Origin: Brachypodium distachyon
Lineage: Eukaryota > Streptophyta > Magnoliopsida > Poales > Poaceae
Direction: 5' to 3'
Assembly: GCF_000005505.3 (NCBI RefSeq)
Contig: NC_016133.3
Coordinates: 37,971,237-38,035,236, forward strand
DNA: 64,000 nt
Shown: positions 45,940 through 57,600 of the stretch, in pieces
Layout: every line of letters begins with the position of its first letter
How positions within the stretch are numbered: position 1 is the first letter of the stretch
Position numbers and translations under genes: made by a program
The notes under the pieces: generated by a model
The model's input: only the letters and a program-made list of their open reading frames with translations
Told to the model about the DNA's origin: nothing
Database searches by the model: none

Positions 45940-47898
45940 TGAAGTGCGGGTATATCTATCCCTTGATCGCAAAGGCTGGGGAGATCCCTTTTTTGAAAGA
46001 AAAAAAAAATACCTATCCCCTCGTTGTACAAGTCCTTAAGCTAGTTGTGTGGAGCTTCTCTCGTTTTCTGTCACGTTGAATCTCTGTTATACACTTAGTT
46101 TGTGGCACAACAGATAGCAAATAAGGCTGACGTGTGCTGCGTTCACGCGAGCCTATTAGTTTAACTTTCTGTTGAGTTTGTTACACGCAAGGCATGTTCC
46201 ACTATGAAATGGCATGAAAATAATGGATCTAGCTGAGCGCGCATGAATCGGTCACGACTTGCTACGTCGATCGTGGACCAGAGAATAAAGAAAGAACAGA
46301 AAAGATGCAAAGTTTTCACGGGTCGCAAATCTTGTCTCTTTCTTGGTTTTCGTTCGTTATGTTCGTCCTCAGGCGTATCGTTTCTGCGGCAGAGACCACA
46401 AGAGAGTAGCTCCCATGTTACAATACCAACCGTTGCCGGTGACTTTAGTCCCACCTCGTTAGTGGAAGGGAGCTACGAGAAGCTTATAAAGGGAAGTAGT
46501 CATCCTTCCATCGGACCATTCTTTTGGGATAGAGAGGGCTCTGTTTGAGTGTTTTATGGCACATGTTTTAGGGGCATGTCTCGCGCGAGAGGGCTAGAGA
46601 AGGGAAAAACACTCAATGTACTGAAAATCCATACGTAGTACTGTACTAGAAAGTGTCCAGTAGCGGCTCACCTAGTCAGGAAAGCGGTGGCGGTACCCCG
46701 ACATGATCTACCTCCGTCATGCTATCCAGAAGATGTGCTTTTGAGATGAGTGCTAACTAATTAGTTTGCTATGCATTAAATTAAAGAGAGATGATTGTCA
46801 CTGTATGGAATGATGTGACGTGACAGATGATGTAATGACACATTTTCTCTTTTTTCCCATTCTCTCCCCTTTGGCATGTGTCATGCTGACACCTTTTTGC
46901 ATGTGATGTGCTTACACATTTTTGTTCCTACCTTTGTACTTTTTATTTTTGCATGTGACATGCTCACATCTTTTTGCATGTGATGTGCTTACACATTTTT
47001 ATTCTCACATTTGTACCGGCTTGTATATCCTAATACATGAAAGTACCTTATCAATTTGTAGTACGTGGCAGGATGACGGGTACATCAAGATACATGAGAG
47101 TTACATTAAGGTACATGACAAACCTATCATCGACTATATATGCACACCGGACGATGTGAATTTTCTTCTCTTAGTACATCAAGGTACATGGCACGGATCT
47201 TTTTTTCGAACAAATAGTTGTGGCTTCATGCACAGTCCGTCATGAATGAGAGTGATAAAGGTGTCGTCAGAGACAATAGAGAGATGAGAGACATGTGAAG
47301 AAAAGTAGAGGAAACATGCGTGTGTATGAGAGAAGAGAGAGAAGTCAAAAGACTAAAGAGATAAGTAAAATAAGAAAAAGACACATGGCAAGTTGTTATA
47401 ATGAGGTTAAATAGTGCGGCGGTACCGAAAGGTTTGGTGAAGAAAGTAAAGGAAACATGCATGTGTCAAAGAAAAGAAAGAAGATAAAAGAGTAAAAAAA
47501 AGAAGCATGTGTCAAAGAGAAGAAAGAAAACAAAAGAGTAAAAAGAGAAGCACATGGCAAACTGGCATAATGGGGTTAGATACGGGTGTTACCTACAGGT
47601 TTGGCGCCTAATCACCTCTGGCCCAAATTGGGTTGTTTGGTTTGAGCCGAAAGTTGCTCTACCAAAAATATGGCTAGCCAAATAATTGTGATGGTTTTGG
47701 TAGCCAATGAGTTGACTAACTTTGGCAAAAATATGAATTAAAGTTGGCTATAGGACATTGGCTAGCCAAATATTTGGTCACTATCCAAATAAACACCAAA
47801 TTTTGATCAAGCATTTGGCATGATTGCTTGACTAGCATTTACGAGTAGCAAAATCTTCATACACTATTTGATTGGGCTCGGGCACGCAAATCCAACCC
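45940..47898. other. Intergenic region between P450-2 and gene D
   Basis: Blocks near 46540-46610 match 34540-34600 after P450-1. The 46750-47600 part is rich in repeated GCATGTGACATGCTCACA-like words and purine-rich tracts on the plus strand; no gene, tRNA or clear transposon end was found. The 148-bp promoter repeats of gene C are not present here. Confidence 0.5.
47630..47795. mobile_element. Possible MITE (TGTTTGG-type ends)
   Basis: GGGTTGTTTGG at the left and CCAAATAAACAC at the right form imperfect inverted ends around a body with repeated GGCTAGCCAAA words, flanked by CAAATT on both sides. It resembles hAT-like cereal MITEs, but the ends match only loosely. Confidence 0.35.
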
Positions 47899-47922
47899 GT
47901 CCTCAGCTCAGCATAAAACCCC
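47899..47922 (+). promoter_or_regulatory. Shared core promoter motif, gene D
   Basis: GTCCTCAGCTCAGCATAAAA with CCCCC following, about 146 bp before the start codon. Confidence 0.5.
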
Positions 47923-47994
47923 CGTCTCGTCTCTCATGTTCGTCGCCTTTTCCCATTTCCACAAACCCCTCAACTCACCCACTCCATCCAGCCA

Positions 47995-48015
47995 CCCCCC
48001 CCCCCCCCCCCCCCC
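47995..48015. repeat. Run of 21 C in the gene D leader
   Basis: Gene C has CCCCTCCCCC at the same place, so the run expanded after duplication. The exact length may be a sequencing or assembly estimate. Confidence 0.8.
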
Positions 48016-48056
48016 ACTGCGAGAGAAGCTTCCAGGAGCTAGGGTTTCCCATCCCG

Positions 48057-48980
48057 ATGGCCATCGCCGACGCGGTGGTGCCCTCGCCGCCGCGGATCAC
48101 CGTCGCGGGGTTGGTGCTGTTGATGCGCCTCGCCTTGGTCGCGGCCGCAGCGCTCAGCTACCTGAGCTTAGCGAGTGCGTGGGTTGCCTGGGCAGCCTGT
48201 GCCGTCCTGGCCGTCGGATCCGAAGTTGGACGCCGTGCCTGGTGCGAAGCTGGTTCACTCGTGGCATCCGCGTCTCTTAAGGTCTTGATCTTCGCTGTCG
48301 TTCTCTTGGGTATGCTCGCCCTCGCCTTGCTGCTGGCTGTGTGTGCCATGGTCAGAATGGGATTCCTCGGATGCAACTTTTCCTCCGATGCCAAGAAGGT
48401 ATATATCGCGGAAAGAAGTTTCTTTTAATTTTGATTTCAGCGGATTGTAGCAATAGGTAGAGTCGGCTCTAGCTATTTTACTGTGCACCCTTAAAATTGA
48501 GTTGCTCTACTTTTGTCAAGAGAAAATTCAAGGTAAGTTGTTGAAAAAATATAAGTTTAATTTGTTCTGGATGAGTACATATGCATCCTTCCATTTTCAA
48601 AGCATTTGGTTGTGCGTTGTTCATAGCTGGGGTTTACTCATATTATTTTGTTTTGACTGTGCCTGCTCCGGTGTGTCGACCTCACCCAGAGTTTTGGGCC
48701 CGCCAAGGAGTTGATTTGGGAGTTGCTTCGTGACACTCGCGCGCAATGGGTGCTTGCGTCTCTGACTTCCTACCTGATATCCACTGTCACTCGTCTAGTT
48801 ATCGGCTGGCTGTTACCAGTGATGGGATCAGATGGTGGAAAGATTGGTTCTGTAATTGTGACTGTGGCGTTCTTAGGCGCCTTAACAATTATCACCTATG
48901 GTCTATCGTGCGAGCAGCCAATTGGCCCAAAATTTTCTTATCTAGCATGCAGCTGTTGTAATCAAATCACTGTATTTTAA
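48057..48980 (+). CDS. Gene D: four-helix membrane protein, C-terminus lost
   Basis: Exons 48057-48398 and 48690-48980 join in phase 0 (AAGAAG/GTATAT, ACCCAG/AG), giving 210 aa. Exon 1 is close to gene C (ALSYLSLASAWVAWAACAVL). Exon 2 follows gene C to GGCGCCTT near 48890 and then departs: the end of the fourth hydrophobic segment and the KQKIEEIEAE tail are replaced by unrelated residues ending CNQITVF. This looks like a deletion or rearrangement, so the protein may be inactive although the frame is open. Its 3' intron holds MULE-2 with the nested solo LTR 2, placing the 3' exon (54359) about 5.4 kb from the stop. The frame is open upstream to 47868, but the start is set by gene C. Confidence 0.6.
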
Positions 48981-49827
48981 AATTCAGAAAAAAACCTTTT
49001 AGGTTCAAGTCATGCATACTTGTGATTTTGGTGGCTGTGCAGCTCGAGAGATTACGGTAGGTATGTGCTGTGGGAAGAAAACTGCTTGCAAGCATCTTTT
49101 CTGGAAACTCTTCTGTCTTTGAGAATTTCTCTGTTAAACCCACTAGAAAGTCTGAATCAAGGGCTGGCTCTGAGGCCTACTCTACTTAGTCTCGTTCTGC
49201 CTACTTTAATGTTCTATGTTTTGTGTCACAATTTTATGCTTTTATATTTCAGTACGTTGCAACAGATATTATGTCAAACATGGCCGTACAATGGATACAC
49301 AATTCCAAATTTTGCCCTTTAATTGTTACTTATACTATGCACTGCCTTTGAGATCATATATTTTATTACAGCGAGAGATTATTTTGTTGTCCACGTGTTC
49401 TCCCCAAGGATACATATTAATTGCACCGCAAGAAATTGGGAAACAACCTTGATGATTGTTCATTGACATTATTTCTCTTTTTAGTTATTTGACAGCATTT
49501 TCTGATAGTTGTGCTGTTCTAAAAAAGATGGTGCTTATTGGCAGTACCTGATGTTATGGATTCATATCATCAGGTGTACTGTAAATTGTAAGTATTAACC
49601 AGCACTACCAGCTGAAGCTGACAAAAGGAGGAATTGTATGAAATCCCATAAACGTAGGGTACAAAACACCTCTGTTTCTGGAAAATGGGTGGCATAGACT
49701 GATTTAAATCGATCTGCTTTGGTCATGCGATCATATCTACTGTATTGGATGCTTAATGTCGATACTGAACTTCTGTTCATGTTCCTAATCCGACGAAAGT
49801 CTTGGTTGTTTTGTTTTAGAGAAAATT

Positions 49828-52800
49828 TGAAGCGATCCCCCTTCACCAAGGGTTCGATCTCTGTGCTTACTTGTGCTAGTCCCTGGATCGACTCAGTAGC
49901 ACACACAGTTCAAGATGTAATACCAAGATTCAAAGGTCAAAAGTACTTTATTACATCGTATCATCCAGAACTTAAATTGTACTTACAAACTTGCATGACC
50001 TCTTAGGCCAGCATAAACAAATAATGTTCAAAACCATGACAACAATGTATCATGAAACTGCAGCGGAAAGGTAGAGTAAAAAGGGCCTCATCTACTCCCA
50101 GAGGAGAGAGCATGTTGGAATGTAAGCACATGACCCATGACAAAACGACGAACCTCACTCATCGTCGGATCCACCTGCATTGTTAATTGCAGCCACTACG
50201 TGGTCAATACATTTGAATGTCTTGGCAATCTCACTAGAGTTATAAAGGTCCTACCAAGTACATGCATAGTTTGGCTAAGTGGGGTTTGGGCTATTTTGCA
50301 CAAAAGCATCTTTATTCAAATCCTATCATTTTTAGACAAATAGTTTTGAATTCTATTGGACACGGGGTAGAAACATCCATGCTCCTATTAACCTAGGCAC
50401 ATTGAGTAGAAACATCAATGCTCCTACCCAGTTCAAACCATTCATTTTATTAGGAAATTTGAATGAGTGAGATTTTTCTTACAGCTTCAATATCTAGTTG
50501 CTCATAATCGTCCGTAACCGGGGACACGGCTAAGTACTTAGTTTGACACTCTCGAGAGGTGGTACACTTTACCCACAAGAAATCGACGTGTTAATCCCTT
50601 GTTGTCCGCCAGATGGAGTAGCAACGGCATCGATTACAGGAATTTTCAGAACATATTCCCCCAAACCACCTGAGGGACGCGTTCCAACCTACACTGCTAC
50701 ATACCGATGTCACCTCGGATCCAGGTTCATATTTCTTACATCCATCCTGGCAGAGCTCATAATACCATGTGGTTGTACTGGAAGCTACTAAACAGGAAAC
50801 TAGTCCAGTCTCTGGTTACCCCGGGTGGCATCCCACATTATGACGCAGGCGCTCCCCGAATCGCACGGGGAGACGACCATGGACGCTCCCGAATCACACG
50901 GAGAGACGACTCAGCGGGCCCCATAGAAATGGACCTAACGTCACGACAACCAAAAACTCAAAGCAGCCCACCCAGGAAGGTTCATTGAATTACTTGTTTT
51001 GCCATACGCTAGGAAATTCATATTGTAATTTAATAGTATCACATTGTATTAATACCACCCTCGTATATTATCATAGCATAGCAATTTAGTACTACGATGG
51101 CAATTGGTGGTAAGGTCATGACAAAGGTATCCTATACTACTAGGACAGATCATAGCTAGCATAGATACAATAATAATCCTGACAATGCAACTAATAAAAT
51201 CTAGTGCATAATAAAATAATGGGTAAATGATCAAAGTGAACTTGCCTTGATAGTAGTTGGAGTTCAAACACCCTTCACAGTCACACAGTTCGCTCTCCGA
51301 GAAAACTATACAATCAGGCAAACATACACATACATAAACACACCACACAAGCAAAAGAATATGTATGTCATGATGCAATGCAAAACATGTGACATGAGTT
51401 TGGTTTATTTTATTTGGGTGATCTGCTGATCCAATGTCTTGAGAATTAAACACATGTAATTAGGGTTTTTAAGCAAAAGCAAAATCTAGGGTTTGAAACC
51501 TAAAATGAGGTTTTATTTGCATCTGCAAAACAATTTAATTCAAAATATTTATTTCTCTGCCCCATTGGACAGAGGACATTAAAACAAAATTTTGGGCACT
51601 GGTTTCATTCAAAAAGGACTTCTAAATAATTAGTTATGATTTAAATGGCATAAAACCCTAATCTGTAATTTGAATGTGATTCAAATATTCAAATTTGAAT
51701 TTGGACAGTGCCAAAAGATTCTACATTTCCTAAGGATTCCAAAAAGGTGTGGATCACTAAATTTGGCCAAACAGATTTAAAGTTGTGATCATTTGAAGTT
51801 ACAGGGGCCTATCTGCAAAAGTGCTTTTTATTAATTCCGGGGAATTAAAATTACATTTTTATTTTATGAAACCGGGTGACACGTGGCAGCTTCTGATAGG
51901 CGCGTACCGGTTCACTTAAGGGAATTAACCCGATCTAATCCGAGCCGTTGATCAAAGATCGGACGGACGGGGGCTCTCGGGCTTACCTAGGGTTCCGGCG
52001 ACCTTCTCCGGTGACGGCGCGGCACGGGCGGCGGCGGCGCGGGGTGCTCCGGCGACGCGGGCGACGCGGGGATGGCCGGGGTCGGCGCAGCGCGGCACGG
52101 CGGAGACGGGGACGGGGTCGGTGCGGCTTCGGGAGGCCGGAGGGCTTGCCTAGGACGGCGGAGACGCGACGGCGCGGGCGGCGGACTCCGGCGAGGCTTC
52201 GAGTGGCGGTCGGCGGGCGCTGCAGTGGACCAAAAACGTCGGCGCGCGCGTCAGAAGAAGCGCGAGAGAGAGGGAAACAGAGAGAGGGCGGCCGCTTCGA
52301 AGGTGTCTCACCGCGACGTCGTCGGAGAGAGGAAAAACGGCGGCGGACGGAGCTTCAACGGCGAGAAATCGGGGCGGCCTGGCGGCGTTCGAGCGGGGGC
52401 GAGCAGGGGGAAAAGAACGGTGGGGGCGAGGGCTTTATAGGGACGCGCTCGGGGCTGCGAGAACGGGACGGAGTGAGGGGATTGCGGCGGAGACGGCGCG
52501 CGGTGGCGAAAACGGCAAGCATGCGGGGATCGCGGCGCCTTCCATCGGGGAAGAAGGCCCTGACAGGCGGGCCCCGCCTGTCAGCGGCCCGGGCACGCGC
52601 GCGGGCGGACCGGGCGGGTCCGGCGCGGTCGGACGCGGTCGGTCCGGGCCGGTTCGGTCGGGCTGGGCCGGTTCGGTCCGGTTTTCTTCTTTTCTTTTTC
52701 TGTTTTTCTCAAATCTTTGATATCTTTTGATTTTGAACTCCAAAATGGTCCAAATAAAATCCAGAAAATTTGTAAAATCATGTTCTATCAAGATACAACT

Positions 52801-53121
52801 TTTGGGAGTAGTTTTTCCTCAAAATAAAATATAAAATAATACATTTGCCCTATAAATGCTTTTAGGGCTATATATCTATTGAATAAAAATTACTTTTTCC
52901 AACTCCAAGTAATTAACCAAAAATTATGGGATAGCTTATATATGCATTAAACCCTTTTTATACATCAACCTTATTGGTTTGAAAATCCAAAGGTTACAGG
53001 GGTGTAATCAAAATCTCTTAAAGCCTTTTGTGATTCAAAATTTGAATTCAAACATGCAATTGTGGCATGATGCTCATGGATGCAATGCACATGTAAAAGT
53101 TTGAAATTTTGGGATGTTACA
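49828..53121 (-). mobile_element. Solo LTR 2, 3294 bp, inverted relative to copy 1
   Basis: It starts TGAAGCGATCCCCC and ends TTTTGGGATGTTACA, matching solo LTR 1 over its whole length in reverse orientation. The perfect duplication AAATT (49823-49827, 53122-53126) shows a separate insertion. It entered MULE-2 only 9 bp from its left tip. A TATA-like CTATAAAG on the minus strand (52434-52441) corresponds to that of copy 1. No gag or pol is present. Confidence 0.92.
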
Positions 53122-53333
53122 AAATTTTACAGAACCACAGGTTTTGAGGCAGCTTCTCACGGAGCACTGGTAGATGCTAATCTGTCCATAGAACCACAAC
53201 TTTTGTGTCCAATTGTCTCAGTTCACCCAAAACAAGGGTTTAAGCTCGTTTGACACTATTTCTTACGGGTGGGCCCACACATCAGGCGTCACATCTTTTT
53301 CATGAGACCCCTCGTTTTTTTCTTTTTTTTTTC

Positions 53334-54118
53334 TTGTTGCTCTTCTTCTTCTACTGCCATGGAAATTGATCCGAACGCTGCTGCCTTGCCGCCACGCCGC
53401 ACCGCTGCCTCGCCGGCCTGCGGCCCGCCGCGCGCCCGCCCCCACCGCCGCCGCCCCGCCGGCCTGCTGCCCCGCCCCTCGCCGTCTGCGGCCGCGCGCC
53501 CGCCCTGGTGCCCGCCGCGCCGCTGCCTCGCCGCCCTGCTGCCCGCCGCGCCATAAATTTGGCCATTTTAGAAACGAATTCAACAACAATAATCTAAATT
53601 TGCACATAGAACAACCAAGTCCAGCCTAATTAAACTAATTTGGCCCAAATTTGCACAATCATAAACCAAATTCGCACACACGGCAACCAAATCGGAGTCA
53701 CGTGGCAGTAGGCAGCGGAGTTAGCTTTCTTCTTCTCCAACCCTCACGTGCTGCAGGTAGCAACCAAAGGTGGAGTGCCAGCACTGGGCTTCGTGCCGGT
53801 GCCGCCGAACGGGTCGCTGATGCCCAGGCGGCAGGCGCAGGCCTGGACCACGTACTGCAGCAGCGAGCACGGGTAGCCTCCTCCATTGATCCTTCTCCAT
53901 CCGAGCTCCCCTTGTGGCAGTCTTCTTCCTCTCCTCCTCCTGCTCCGCCCTGTGCTGCTGCTGATCAAGAGGAGGGCCGCAGGGGCGGCGGCCAGAGTAG
54001 GGTTGCGAGGGCACCGGCCAGAGGAGGGTCGCGAGGGCAGCGTAGCCAGTGGCCAGATGATGGCGCGGGGGCGGCGGCCATGGTCGAGGTTGGGGTGGGC
54101 GGCGGTCAGAGGAAGAAC
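53334..54118. other. GC-rich interior of MULE-2
   Basis: Two GC-rich blocks (53360-53560 and 53750-54110) are separated by AT-rich DNA. One minus-strand frame at 53968-53744 reads VVQACACRLGISDPFGGTG, which looks more protein-like than its surroundings and may be a captured host exon; I cannot identify it. Long frames here are otherwise expected from the base composition. Confidence 0.4.
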
Positions 54119-54358
54119 ATGAAGGCGGGGTCAAAAAAGAAAAAGACGAGGGGTCTCATGAAAAAGATGTGACGCCTGACGTTCGGGCCCCACCTGTAAG
54201 AAATAGTGTCAAATGAGCTTAAACACGTGTTTTGGGTGGACTGAGACAATTAGACAAACAAATTGTGGTTCTGTGGACAAATTAGCATCTACCAGTGCTC
54301 CGTGAGAAGGCTGCCTCTAAACCTGTGGTTCTGTGAAATTTACTCTTTGTTTTATTAG

Positions 54359-54600
54359 GAGGCAAAGCTAAGAAGAGAGGAATTGGTGGTAGCAAATGGA
54401 CATGGATCTGTCACTAGAAGTTTATATTATAGCTATGAGGTTTATCTTGTCGTTATGAACCTAGGAATGATATGCATTACTCCTTATGCTGCTTACTCTC
54501 GCAACTCTACGCTTTGTGGATATATCCATATATGGTGGAATTGGCATGTGTATGGATGTGCCTTTGGGTCAAACTTGTGGTTTTAGTACCCTATTAATTA
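54359..54600 (+). other. Conserved 3' exon of gene D
   Basis: After TTTTATTAG comes GAGGCAAAGCTAAGAAGAG, then TCTGTCACTAGAAGTTTAT shared with the C copy. It is displaced from its gene by MULE-2 and solo LTR 2. Confidence 0.5.
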
Positions 54601-57600
54601 GAAGAAAAACGACTGCCCAAGATGCTTAACTCGTGGATTGCTTTAGCTCCTTGCTGTTTCAATTCCATATGTTGCATGGTAACATCTTCCTGGTTAATTT
54701 CTCACGTGTTTGCTTGCTTTGGAAAGATGGAAACATCTTCTTTGACGGAAGCTGCTACTTTGCATTTTCATTGAAACACGATAAACTCCGTTAGAAGTTA
54801 GTGCCCGTGCAGCCCGCCCGCTCCCCTGTTATGGTGGGCGTGAACGGAAGATTGGCTATGTTAGCTAGCTAGGCAAACCTGGGAGGCCGGGTGTTGCAGT
54901 TTGTTGAGTCTAGATCTGGGGGAAGAAACGAATTACCTGGACTAGATTTTTGTTCCCGTAGTCAACATGTAAAAACTAGGGCGAATAGTTCCAAAACTAT
55001 GGCTCTGTCTTTTTTTTTTAGAATCTCTATATGGCTCTGTCGTTGTTGGCGCAGTAGGAAACGGAGCTGCAGCAGGGGACGACGAACCTGGCGGAGCTCA
55101 AGGCCCAAGGAGGAAGAGTCAGGGCCTTGTTGGGCCTCTTTTGGGCTTGGTTTCTGGGACTTGTTGGGCCTCGACCGTGTTGTCTTTGTAAGCCCTGTAA
55201 GCACTAAACAGAATTTCGCTAAAATTCGCTCAAAAAAAAAAGAATTTCGCTAAAAAAAGCACTAAACAGAAAATTCCTAAAGATTCTAAAAAAACTGTCC
55301 TAAATAATTACAGAAAGGAAGCCTCAAAAACAAGGCGGCCTATCGAATCCACGACGCTATTGAGAATTTCAGAAAACTAACACAAAATCTAAGACACGAT
55401 TCCCCCTTACGCTGGGCTCACAAATTACTGTTGGCTCGACGAGCACAGGACGAGCTTGGACGGGCGCGCCCGTGTAGGCGCTTTGTCTGACCATGAATCA
55501 ACATGATTGGTTTCGATCTTTGAGAGAGGACCCAACCAGAGATCCTGTGCCCATACAGCCAAGAGCAAAAGCCGAAAGCTTGTCAGGCCCGTAGACTGGA
55601 GACGAAAAGCACAGTCGTGTCCCGTGGGTCAGAAAAAGGTCAGCAGGGAAATGGGCCGTCCACATTTCACCGACGGCGAGGGGAATCCAACTCTGAATCA
55701 ATCGATTTTCTAGGAAAATGTGTGAAATGTAAGTTCGGACGGTAGTTAGCATTGAGAAAACGAAGATCTTTGGTGTCAAATCCCTTTTTTTATTTAGAAA
55801 AGGTACATTTTCCTCGATATGGGTTTGGCGAGGCTCTGTACTGCTGCCGATGCACACCCCTCCCTGCCTCAAAAGTAGAACTTAAACAAAAATTATCGTT
55901 GTACGCATCTTTCCCCTGCATGCATACGGAATGTACTGTGTGTCAATATGGTTGCGATGCGGATGATTTGATTTAGTCTTTTAGATGAAAGGAGCATAGC
56001 GATGATTAGATTAGTGGTAGATAATGCTGCTCTGCTCTGCCTTTGCAGAGAAATGTTTACAGCATGTGCTCACTTCGAGGGGAATCTGTTGCAATACTCT
56101 ATAGCCCAAAATCAGAAAGAAATGAATGCAGAGTGTAGATCTTTTACACTGGGAAGGATTTGCATCCATGCTTGTTGTTGCCCGCCGACTTGCATCCTTT
56201 GCTGCATTTCAACAGCTCTTTCCGCACTTCATTGCTCTGCTCCTGGAAAATTCTTTTCCATTTCACTTATTATCTGAAACCAAAAAAAGAGAGTTCATTT
56301 CCCTTGTGAGGGTTAATTGTGGGGCAGTAGGAAAGAATCTTGTTGAACAGGTGAATGGACCTACACTGTTCCATCCATCGGCATTGGTTGCTGTTAAACG
56401 ACGTAAATGATAGGCCGGCCTGCAGCAAAACGCCAAAGGCGCCGCTGCTCGCATCTGATCCCATTGATGGGCATGTTTGGTGCCTTTCAGCATATGCATC
56501 TTCTCGATGACAGGACAGGAAACAGTTGGCTTTTCACCCTCTCACGTTTTTAAAAATAAACCAGACATCGATGCAGAGATGACACGGATTGATTGGGCTT
56601 GCCATATTCGCAAACGACTGCATTGCATGCATTCATCATACACCCGGCTGTTGACCGGCCGTTTGGCTGGCACAGGGTTTATCCCTTGGATTATGGTAGA
56701 CTGGTACTAATATATATGCAGCCACCGAACCCACTGGCACTAATGGTCCTGATTTATATATGCCAAAGCCGGTGTTTGAGGTTGGTGGTGTAGTACAGCT
56801 TGTGCTTAAGTGAGATTCTGCATGCTTTTTCTTTTTCTTCAGTGCATGTGTAGAGTTCTCTCCCATCCTGGTCAGTGGCCAGTGGGCACACTGAGAGAAA
56901 CAAATCCCCTCTTCGCCACATATGTATTTTTTTTAAAGAAAAAATAGTACTCACTACGATACATATAAGCGTCTAAGATTTAGTACAATTTTGTACTAAG
57001 TTGGTACAAAATCTGAGACACTTATTATGAGTCGAAGGAAGTACTGTCCTTTTAGATTCCATGCTCTACTATTATAGTTTGTTTTACCAAACATAATATC
57101 CCTAAATCATGCAACCAGATTCCATAAAGATATTGATACTGTATATGCAATGCAGGATTCATGGAATTTGCTCTCTACTGGAAGATGTCATTTGAAGTCA
57201 GCAAAGCCCTTTTGATGGTGGAACAAACTGCCCATTTGTTCGGTTGTTGATTGCCTCTGTGCCATCTGTAATACTAGCATTATTTCTCTCTTTGCTCTTC
57301 GCTTGAAACTGCTAGCATATGATTCAGGTCTGTTCTTGTTAGCTGCTGGGCGGTGAATGTGTGTTGAACTTTTGGTGGTTTGTGTCGGTGAACCATGTTT
57401 CATTATCTTTTAATAGTGGAACCTGTTCGAAATATCGTTCGACAAAAAAAAATGGAAGCTTGTTTCCTTCCACAACCCTACTTTTTGAACGAAAATATTT
57501 GTTGTGTTTTCCAAACCATACGTGTTTCCCACAAGATCTAACTGGACTCCCCATCTTCAACGGAGCCTAACTTGCCGGCTCATGCCAAGAGTAAACCTAG

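Larger units (their letters stand above)
49819..54345. mobile_element. MULE-2: non-autonomous Mutator-like element with nested LTR
   Basis: A 9-bp duplication TTTGTTTTA (49810-49818, 54346-54354) flanks ends GAGAAAATT(T)TACAGAACC and the inverted GGTTCTGTGAAATTTACTC. The arms are about 215-225 bp (left: 49819-49827 plus 53127 to about 53333; right: about 54119-54345). Without the LTR it is about 1.2 kb. The terminal word GAG(T/A)AAATTT is shared with MULE-1, so MULE-1-like transposase probably moved it. The interior is GC-rich. It inserted in the 3' intron of gene D, beside the acceptor. Confidence 0.93.

Noticed and set aside
47868..48056. Upstream ATG extending gene D
   Set aside because: The extension would contain the core promoter block and the C homopolymer; genes A-C start at the later ATG.
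51948..52791. 260-codon plus-strand frame
   Set aside because: Same GC-rich leader region in solo LTR 2, and antisense to the LTR. The frame is not conserved in copy 1.
53269..53607. Pro/Arg/Ala-rich frames on both strands
   Set aside because: GC-rich MULE-2 interior; no conserved motif.
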